This document shows, piece by piece, positions 56,491 to 64,000 of a stretch of 64,000 nt of DNA. The first letter of the stretch is position 1, and every line of letters begins with the position of its first letter. The stretch comes from Procambarus clarkii (taxonomy: Eukaryota > Arthropoda > Malacostraca > Decapoda > Cambaridae). The notes below the pieces were generated by a model that worked only from the letters and a program-made list of their open reading frames with translations, was not told the origin of the DNA and made no database searches. Location: NCBI RefSeq assembly GCF_040958095.1, contig NC_091193.1:27448953-27512952 (forward strand), read 5' to 3'. The translations under genes and the position numbers were made by a program.

Positions 56491-57420
56491 TCACCAGATG
56501 GGGTGAAAGCTTGGGATCGGGACAGGGTTTAGATGGTCTTGAGTCTCGGGCGGTCTCTGGGGATGCCCCTTCCGGTGTGGCGACGGAGGCATTCGAGTCC
56601 TATCTCCCTGCCGAAGCATCTGGGTCTGACCAGTGGACCCCCTTCTGTTTGGGTTACTCAGCTGCACCGGCTTTTTCTTTATGGGCCGGTGCTCTGGGGA
56701 ATGACTTGGCCCCGGGTCCCGAGGAGGGGGATCTTGGGACTGGGGAGGGGCTGACTTGGGGGCCTTGGGCTCCGCTGGATCCCGCCTGGGTTTTTCTACC
56801 CTCGGAGCAGGGCTTATTGTTACAAGGAGTAGGGTTCTTTCCCCCCCCCCCCTCTGTGTTCAAGTTGGATTTGGCGTCTGCCCCTTCCCGGTTTCGGTTC
56901 CGTGTTCCCTCGGGTGGGTTGGTTCCGTCTTTCTGGAGGTTTTCGACTTCCCACATCCAACCGTCTGCGGTGCGGGCAGTACTGGCGTCTTACTTCCTGC
57001 ATGACCCCGGATTACGCCTCGGTGATGGATCTGTCGTCTTTCAGGTTTGGGAATTCGTTCTCTTTCTGGGTCCGTTATGAGATTCCGGAGTCTTCCTGGC
57101 TGGCAGACTGTCTTGTATTTACATTGGAGGCTTGGCATTCTTTCTGTCACTCCTGCACGCTTGAGTGGCCCGAGGTCTTGACGGTGGTTCAGGTTTTCCT
57201 GGGAGGGCCACCTTGAGCACCTCAATGAGTGCTTGTTTGCTCCTGCCCTTCCACGGGATGTTGGCATTGAACAGCTCCATGTGCAGGTTCCCTCTCTGTC
57301 CGCTGCGCTGGTGGCCGAGGACTTGTGTGCCTGGGGCCTCTTGGTTTCGGCTGTGTGCTTCTTTTCCCTCCTTGAGCTATCTTTGGACTGGCTTGGAGGG
57401 GATGTGGGGGTACCTGCTTG

Positions 57421-59097
57421 ATACCTGCTTGATGGGGTTCTGGGAGTTCTTCTACTCCCCAAGCCCGGCCCGAGGCCAGGCTTGACTTGTGAGAGTTTGG
57501 TCCACCAGGCTGTTGCTTGGAGCGGCCCGCAGGGCCACATACCCACCACAGCCCGGCTGATCCAGAACTTCTCTTAGAAAACAGTCCAGATTTCTCTTGA
57601 AGATGTCCACGGTTGTTCCGGCAAGGTTTCTTATAGTCGCTGGAAGGACGTTGAACAACCGCGAACCTCTGATGTTTATACAGTGCTCTCTGATTGTGCC
57701 TATGGCACCTCTGCTCTTCACTGGTTCAGTCTTGCATTTTCTTCCATATCGTTCACTCCAGTACATTGTTATTTTACTGTATAGATTTGGGACCTGGCTC
57801 TCCAGTATTTTCCATGTGTATATTATTTGGTATCTCTCTCGTCTCCTTTCTAGAGAGTACATTTGGAGAGCTTTGAGACGATCCCAATAATTTAGGTGTT
57901 TTATCTCGTCTATGCGTGCCGTATATGTTCTCTGCATTCCCTCTATTTCAGCAATCTCTCCTGCTCTGAAGGGGGAAGTGAGTACTGAGCAGTACTCGAG
58001 ATGGGACAACACAAGTGACTTGAAGAGTACAACCATTGTGATGGGATCCCTGGATTTGAAAGTTCTCGTAATCCATCCGATCATTTTTCTGGCTGACACG
58101 ATATTTGCTTGGTTATGCTCCCTAAACGTTAGATCGTCGGACATCATTATTCCCAAATCCTTGACATGCTGTTTTTCTACTATGGGAAGATTCGATTGTG
58201 TTTTGTACCTTGTATTATGTTTCAGATCCTCATTTTTGTCGTACCTGAGTACCTGAAATTTATCACTGTTAAACATCATGTTATTTTCTGCTGCCCAATC
58301 GAAAACTTTGTTGACATATGCTTGTAGTTTTTCAATGTCTTCAGCAGAGGTAATTTTCATGCTGATTTTTGTGTCATCTGCAAAGGACGACACGAAGCTG
58401 TGACGTGTATTTTTGTCTATATCAGATATGAGAATAAGGAACAGTAGCGGTGCAAGGACTGTACCTTGAGGTACAGAGCTTTTAACATCGCTTGGACTCA
58501 ATTTTATCTGATTGACTGTTACTCTTTGTGTTCTGTTTGACAGGAAATTGAGTATCCAGCGTCCTACTTTTCCAGTTATTCCCATTGACCTCATTTTGTG
58601 AGCTATCACCCCATGGTCACATTTGTCGAATGCCTTTGCAAAGTCTGTGTATACAGCATCTGCATTTTGCTTTTCTTCTAGGGCTTCTGTGATTTTGTCA
58701 TAGTGGTTGAGTAACTGTGACAGACAGGATCTTCCCGCTCTAAATCCATGTTGTCCTGGATTGTGCAATTCATTGTTTTCCATAAAACTAGAAATTTGAT
58801 TCCTAATCACTCTTTCAAACACTTATTATGTGTGATGTTAGTGCAACTGGCCTATAATTTTTTGCCAAGGCTTTACTCTCCCCCTTGTGCAACGGAGCTA
58901 TATCTGCAGATTTAAGTGCTGCTGGTATCTCCCCTGTATCCAGGCTCTTTCTCCATATTACGCTGAGTGCTCTCGCTACTGGCACTTTACATTTCTTTAT
59001 GAATATTGAATTCCATGAGTCAGGCCCAGGAGCTGAGTGCATAGGCATATTGTCAATTTCTCTTTCAAAGTCTTCCGAGTTTGAGGTAATATCCGCA
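57421..59097 (-). pseudogene. LINE family A, 5'-truncated insertion in DIRS copy 7
   Basis: The minus frame runs from EREIDNMPMHSAPGPDSWN (near 59060) through YRPVALTSHI, one single-base deletion near 58825, FMENNELHNPGQHGFRAGRS, YTDFAKAFDKCDH, SVPQGTVLAPLLF, SSFADDTKIS and the C-terminus ending AWPRAGLGE (stop 57452-57454). The tail is two or three copies of a TATCAAGCAGG-type repeat at 57421-57440. It has one frameshift and no nonsense codon after it, and is less decayed than the host DIRS copy. Confidence 0.92.
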
Positions 59098-59564
59098 CCA
59101 TCCGGGTGCTCGGGACCGTTCCAGGGTCCGGTGCCTTGGGCTCGGCGGTGAGCGCGTCGTCTGCCTTGTTGAAGCTGTTTGTGCTGATCTTGCAGGATGC
59201 GGTTTCCCCTGTTCTACGCTTCCTGGCTCGCGTGTCGGCAGGTGGTGCTTGTCTCCTCCTTGGAATCGGCCTGGGCCCTGGCTCCTAGGATGTCTTTGCC
59301 TTTTTGTCCTTTGCTTTTTGCTCATTTGGCCATGGTGCAGTATATTCAGGCTGCTTCAGCCAGTTGCCATCCTATGTCTGACTTGTTCGTTCTCCTGGGG
59401 TCCCGGGGGGGAGGGCCTTTCTGGGGAGGTCGTGCCAGGGCTCAAGGTCCCACTCGTCGTGGCTCGCCACAGGAGCCAGTTTCGGGTTCGGCTCTGCCTA
59501 CAGACCCACCTTCGTCTGGTCAGCACAGTGCTCGCTCTGTGCGAGGTTCTGGTTCTCGTAAGGG

Positions 59565-60520
59565 ATGCCGCCGGCCCTTTCGCGGTTCGCCCCATTGACG
59601 GGGCGATGGGGGGGAGGTTTGCGCTGTTCGCTCACCCTTGGTCCCACAATTTGTGGGCGTTTCGGGTCATTTCCTTCGCCCTGTGGTGGCGTTGGGTGGC
59701 CGTCTCCTCCTGCGAGGGGTTCAGGGCTATTGGGGCAAGCCTTATCTCCTGCGCTCCGTCATGTCGTCTTGGAGTGGGTTCACTTTGGCGTCATCAAAAC
59801 GACGTCGTCCCTCAGATGTGTTTCCCATCTGTTTCCAATGCCGAAATGGGACTGTGCGGACCTGAGGTTCATTCTGGACTTGTCCCGTCTGAACCCCTGG
59901 GTTCATTGCCCCTCCTTTTGGATGATTACGCTGTCTCAAGTTCGGCTCCTGTTAGAGCTGGGTTCTTGGATGATGTGTTCAAGTGACTTACGTGGGTCGT
60001 CATGGCCTGTCTGCGTCTGTTAGGTGTCCGGGTGTTGGCCTACCTCGATGACTGGCTGATTTGGGTGCCCAGCCGGTCCAGTTGTCTGCTAGCCAGGGAT
60101 TTGGTGCTTTCCCATCTCGTCGGGTTCGAGTTCTTAGTGAACTGGAGGAAGTCCCATCTGGTTCCCTCCCAGGTTTGGTCATGGCTGGGTCTTGTGTGGG
60201 ACTCTTGGACCGCTTCCTTGTCTCTTCCTCCGGAGTCTCTCCTCCGGCTGCGGTCCCACCTGAGCTTGTTTCTGGGGGGCTCCCGGGTCACTCAGCGGTT
60301 GCTCGAGGGTTTGTGCAGGAGCCTGAACTTCACGATGATGGTCTACCCGCCGGGTCGGGTTTGGCTTCGTCAGCTGTTCTGGTTCCTTCAGGGACGTCGC
60401 TTCCGCCTTTCTCGCGATCGCCGGGTTCGACCCCCAGGGGTCTTGCATTGGCTTCTGGGTCCCGGGCTTCCTCTTCAGGTTTTTTGGGGTTCAGTGCCTT
60501 GGCGCCTACCCGAGCCCATG
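59565..60520 (+). pseudogene. DIRS reverse transcriptase, copy 7
   Basis: Contains WDCADLRFILDLSRLNPWVH then LSQVRLLLELGSWMM (59845-59950), the N-terminal RT motifs, in one frame, and VLAYLDDWLIWVPSRSSCLL with the catalytic YLDD at 60041-60052 in another. Later pieces are LVNWRKSHLVPSQVWSWLGL and SLSLPPESLLRLRSHLSLFL. The palm part expected between the two (the DAYWHVPIHP region and the next strand) is missing, so it is inactive. Confidence 0.75.
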
Positions 60521-61060
60521 CTTGATGTGTTCACGGACACTTCGTCTTTCGGCTGGGACTTTGTGACCAGTGCTCACCAGGCCAGCCAGGGGCGGTGTGG
60601 GCCGTCCTTCCTTTCGAGCCCACAGCACGATGTGGGAGTTCGCGGCGGTGTGGTTTGCACTTCGGAGGGTTCGGGTCGCCTGCGGATCGACGATCCGGCT
60701 CCATTCGGACTGCTCCCCGGTGGTTCATTGCCTGAACCAAGGGGGGGTTCGATGCGGTCCTTGGCTCTTTGACGCCGGTCGCTTCGAACTCAGCAGAACT
60801 CGTCTGCTGCATTATTTGGGTTTGGCTCTCCTGGCTGTTCATGTGCGGGGAGTGTCCAATGTTTTGGCCAACGGCCTGTCGCGTTTCGTTCCCCCTATCC
60901 ACGGAATGGACAGTCAATGCCGACTCCTTCCGTTGGCTCTGCCAGACGTTCGGGCGCCTCGAGGTGGACCTCTTCGCATTGGCGTGGTCGCGACACTTCC
61001 CCCAGTATATTGTGCCCTTCCCTGATTGCAAGGTCGTCGGGGTCGTTGCCTTTCGGCAGG
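60520..61060 (+). pseudogene. DIRS RNase H domain, copy 7
   Basis: MLDVFTDTSSFGWDFVTSAH (60522 onward) keeps the first acidic residue. After a frameshift come AHSTMWEFAAVWFALRRVRV and RLHSDCSPVVHCLNQGG, then VHVRGVSNVLANGLSRFVP. Continuation in three frames shows at least two indels. Confidence 0.7.
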
Positions 61061-61289
61061 ACTGGTCGAGGTGGGGGTTCCTGTTCCTCTTTCCCCCCGG
61101 TTCAGCTGTTGCTCCAGGTCCTGAATCACTTGGAGATCTACCAGGAGAGAGTAGTCCTCTTGGCCCCATGGTGGCCTGCCGGCCCAGCTGAGGTTTCAGG
61201 CACTGCTTGCCCGGTGTCCGAACCCGGAGGTTTTCCCGCGGCTCCGCCTCTTCCAACAGATCGGCCCAGTGCATCACATGGCTGGTTCG

Positions 61290-62240
61290 ATCTTCTCCTC
61301 AAGTCTTCGCGTATGGTCTTTTTGACATGGGTTTATCATCATCTCTATGGTGATCAGGTAGGTTCTTTGTTGGTGTCCCACCTGAGGGCTTCGTCTCGGC
61401 AGCAATATGAGGTCTCCTGGTGGTTCTTCCGGTTCTTTTTACGTCTTTGTCGTTGTGCTTCGCTTTCTGTTCGGGTGTTGTTTTCCTTTCTCTCTTGGTT
61501 GTTCCAGGACCGTCACCTTATGACTAACACTGTTGCCTCGTATCGTGCGGCGCTGGCGGAGGCGTTTCAGCTTGCTTTCGGTATTGATGTTACTTCTGCA
61601 CAGTTTCGCAAGCTGTCTCGTATGTTGTTTCACCTCCGGCCTGCTCATGCGCCACCTGAGCCGTCCTGGTCTTTGGACAGAGTGCTCTCTTTTCTTTCTT
61701 CTCCTCGGTTTGTTGTGGTCCCTTCCATTCAGGATAGTTTCTCCAAGGCTCTTTTTCTATTGGCATTGGCCTATGGGGATTGGATTGGGGAGCTTCATGC
61801 TCTTCTCCGGCACGAGGGTTTCTGCTCCTTTGGTCTTCGTGATGATTTTGTTCGTTTGCAGCCGTCTCCTTCTTTTCTGGAAAAGAATAAGACTGCTGCT
61901 TTCCAGAGGGGTCCCTGGGTTGTTGATGCTTGGTTGGTCAGGCCGGGGGTGCATCGTCTTTTGTGTCCAGTTGCGGTTCTTCGCCGTTATTTGCGCGCCA
62001 CGGCTTCTGTGTTTTCGGATGCGTTTTGGGTTGATCCGGTTTCCCTTCTTCCCTGTTCACGGGTGTGTGGGTCTCCCAGGTCGTCTGCAGAGTAGTTAAG
62101 GCTAGCCAGCCTGCAGTCTATCCCCGTGCCCATGACGTTCGTAAGTTCGCTGCTTTTGCTGCCGTCTTTGGCAACATGTCCTGGGCTGACATTCCGGCAT
62201 GGGGATTTTGGCAGTCGAACAGAGTCCTGTTTGACCCAGG
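61290..62240 (+). pseudogene. DIRS tyrosine recombinase, copy 7
   Basis: A continuous frame from 60917 to 62095. Pieces include LLVSHLRASSRQQYEVSWWF (core-binding), ALAEAFQLAFGIDVTSAQF, IGELHALLRHEGFCSFGLRD and GPWVVDAWLVRPGVHRLLC. After a shift at about 62090 comes RAHDVRKFAAFAAVFGN, the H-x-x-R box. The first catalytic Arg is expected just before the ELHALL segment, where GDWIGEL stands, so it may be lost. No convincing active-site Tyr follows, because the sequence passes into the terminal repeat at about 62250. Confidence 0.7.
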
Positions 62241-62249
62241 CTTTTGGGA

Positions 62250-62537
62250 GCAATTTTTACCAGAATAGGGGTTTGTTTTGGGATACCTTTCTGGGTGCCT
62301 GACCCGGTCGACGGCAGACATAGAATGCTTCCAACCACACGGGGGTTTCTATAGGCCATTACTCCCCATGCCTCTCTGAGGGGGCCAGGTTCTGGCTCAT
62401 GGTCCCCAGTAGGCCCACAGAACTCTATACACATGACTGATGCCAAAGTCTGACATTAGCATATCAGCCTGGATAAGCTCCGGGGAGCCTCCGGGTCTCA
62501 CCTAGAATATGGTGTTTCATTACAGTCAATGCTGGTT
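62250..62537. repeat. DIRS-like inverted terminal repeat (copy 7, 3' end)
   Basis: Terminal unit in the forward sense (CAGAATAGGGGTTTGTTTTG near 62262, then a CACATGACTGATGCC segment), ending with the GTTTCATTACAGTCAATGCT motif that also closes the terminal region at 7374. It is directly fused to piggyBac sequence at about 62537. Confidence 0.75.
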
Positions 62538-64000
62538 TTATTTTTCACGTTCCATTCAAAACTGGTGTGTGGGGATGCGGTTACGAAATGGATGCCGTGG
62601 GGCCCCCAGTGATCATCCGCCATCTTGAAAAAAATCCCAACATTTCCCGCGGCCGTGGGGAGCCTCTGTTTCAAAGCAGCAACCATGTCTGATGCATCAT
62701 TTACGAGCTCCCACTCCATGGTCACCTGCGGTCATGGGGAAAATGACTCTCTGAGTAGGAGATACGCGACATTTTGTATGATGACGGTGCTATGGATGAT
62801 GACTTCGACTATGATCCAGAGAATTACCTTACACAGGACTGATGCGAGTGAGGGAGAGACTGAGGTGGATGATGTCGTTAGCGTGTACGGTACACGTGTC
62901 TCGCCGCCTTGGGTCAACTCCGTTATCATCACCACCACCATGTATGTCCCCAGATGCAAGTTTACTCAGTGATAGTACATGCAATGAACCTTTCTTGGAC
63001 TTCAGTGACATAGGCTCCAATACAAGTAGTGTGGACGACCCGAGTACGAACAGCGAGGGTGTTACCAGGCGGGATTTTGCTGCCTCAGCAACACGTTGCG
63101 GCAGGCGGCAGCGTGTCTTTCAGCAACAGGACAATGACGACAGTGGCCCCTTTACATCAGGTGTTCGTGGTAGGCCTACGATACATAGATCAGCCATATC
63201 TCCTACCATATCCTCTCGCAGCTCCAGCACCAGATGGATGTAGATGATGCAGATGTAGTCATGTTTTTGGTGCTCGTGGTGGTGGTGGCCGTGGTGTTTG
63301 CACCAAAACCAAACCCCCGGGTGAACTTGTGTGGGAGGATTGTGTCACATTTGTGCCACAAATACCAACGTTTAATGCTACTGATGTTGGTGTTACACCA
63401 TTATTCCTGTATACAGGTGATGATATGGCAGAAATAGACTATTTCCTGGTGTATTTCGACAACGAATTCATGACCCATCTTGTGACTGAGACAAACCGAT
63501 ACGCTCACAACCTCATAGACGCCGGCATTTTACCTGCCTCACGCCTCACACGATGGAAGGATACCACAATTGAAGAAATGTACCGGTTTCTTGCATTCAG
63601 CATGATGATGAAGCACCCCGAGAAAACCGTTGTCCAGGATCAGGATTATTGGAGCAAAGACAGCCTTGTTCCATCGCCTGGGTTCAACCGATATATGTCA
63701 CGTGATAGGTTCCTGTTGATTCTCAGGTGCCTGCATTTCGAGAATAATGCAAATGAGGACAGACACGACAGGCTGTGGAAGGTACGGAAGGTGTTCAGTG
63801 ACATAAGAGGCAAGTTCTGTGATTATTTTGTACCTGGACAGAATGTGGTAATCGACGAATCGCTAGTACTGTTCAAGGGGCGACTGGCATTCAAGCAGTA
63901 CATCCCATCAAAGCGCCACCGTTTTGGACTCAAGTTTTTCGTGCTGTGCGACTGTGAGACTGGTATCGTCATGGACATGATTCTGTATTCTGGTACAGAC
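62538..64000 (+). mobile_element. piggyBac element, 5' part (continues beyond window)
   Basis: Starts with TTTTTCACGTTCCATTCAAA, shared with the TTAA-bounded element at 23165, but without the terminal TTAA-CCCTTT, so the left end is missing. A frameshifted N-terminal acidic region (IRDILYDDGAMDDDFDYDPE near 62759-62818) precedes the transposase core at 63248-64000. Confidence 0.82.
63248..64000 (+). CDS. piggyBac transposase core (open to the window end)
   Basis: An open frame from 63248 (just after TGA at 63245-63247) to the last base: GARGGGGRGVCTKTKPPGEL, PLFLYTGDDMAEIDYFLVYF, NEFMTHLVTETNRYA, DTTIEEMYRFLAFSMMMKHP, FNRYMSRDRFLLILRCLHFE, then VVIDESLVLFKGRLAFKQYI and CETGIVMDMILYSGTD. This is the PGBD-type DDE transposase: Asp in IDES (63854-63856) and in the GIVMD strand fit the first two catalytic residues. 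An in-frame ATG is at 63425. The C-terminal third and Cys-rich domain are outside the window. It is uninterrupted here, so possibly young, but the upstream N-terminal segment has a stop and frameshifts. Confidence 0.88.

Larger units (their letters stand above)
56505..62537 (+). mobile_element. DIRS-like retroelement, copy 7 (most complete coding region)
   Basis: Plus strand: gag-like region (56505-57420), LINE A insertion (57421-59097), further gag/RT (59098-60300), RNase H (60520-61050), tyrosine recombinase (61290-62240) and 3' terminal repeat (62250-62537). The order RT-RNaseH-YR with inverted terminal repeats defines the DIRS order. The gag-like part begins with GSGQGLDGLESRAVSGDAPS. A segment of the RT between the motif near 59930 and YLDD is deleted. 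Confidence 0.85.

Overview
The window is eukaryotic nuclear DNA that is mostly transposable elements and simple repeats, with two recognisable host genes threaded through it. The mix of DIRS-like tyrosine-recombinase retroelements, CR1/Jockey-type LINEs, a Penelope-like element, piggyBac and Tigger DNA transposons, long (TA)n arrays and TTAGG-type telomeric repeats suggests an arthropod, most likely a decapod crustacean. That assignment is inference; no marker gene fixes the species.

Host genes, both on the minus strand. (1) A complete three-exon gene for a 145-residue homologue of human C15orf61 (DUF4528): exons at 35813-35989, 20695-20827 and 20307-20434, with phases that join exactly and a first intron of about 15 kb. 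(2) The first three coding exons of a TRUB2-like mitochondrial pseudouridine synthase: 19871-20057, 6187-6318 and 4239-4369, again with exact phases; the rest lies to the left of the window or was not found. Only 249 bp separate the stop of the first gene from the ATG of the second. A weaker candidate first exon (17 codons, RBIS-like) lies at 47786-47836 on the plus strand.

Layout. 1-2930: DIRS-like copy 1 with two tRNA-derived SINEs. 2931-6819: TRUB2 exons 3 and 2 and a solo LTR. 6820-17951: two DIRS-like copies head to tail in TRUB2 intron 1. 18108-19641: piggyBac-type MITE, solo DIRS terminal repeat and Tigger fragment. 19871-20827: the host exon cluster. 21175-35762: C15orf61 intron 1, filled with a SINE, a LINE, a 4.8-kb TTAA-bounded piggyBac-type element that itself carries a LINE, a pogo/jerky-like element and two more DIRS-like copies. 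36180-37725: a 1.5-kb minisatellite just upstream of the C15orf61 start. 38150-43000: SINE, hAT-like foldback element carrying TTAGG repeats, Penelope-like element, unclassified reverse transcriptase, LTR and (TA)n arrays. 43000-51500: CR1-type LINE, CACTTTCGCGC-type MITEs, Gly-tRNA SINEs, a large palindrome and a Tigger in a TA array. 51660-62540: two plus-strand DIRS-like copies broken by a MITE and LINEs. 62540-64000: a piggyBac transposase gene running off the end.

Almost every element is truncated, frameshifted or nested in another, so relative ages can be read from the nesting. No prokaryotic genes, CRISPR arrays or functional operons are present.
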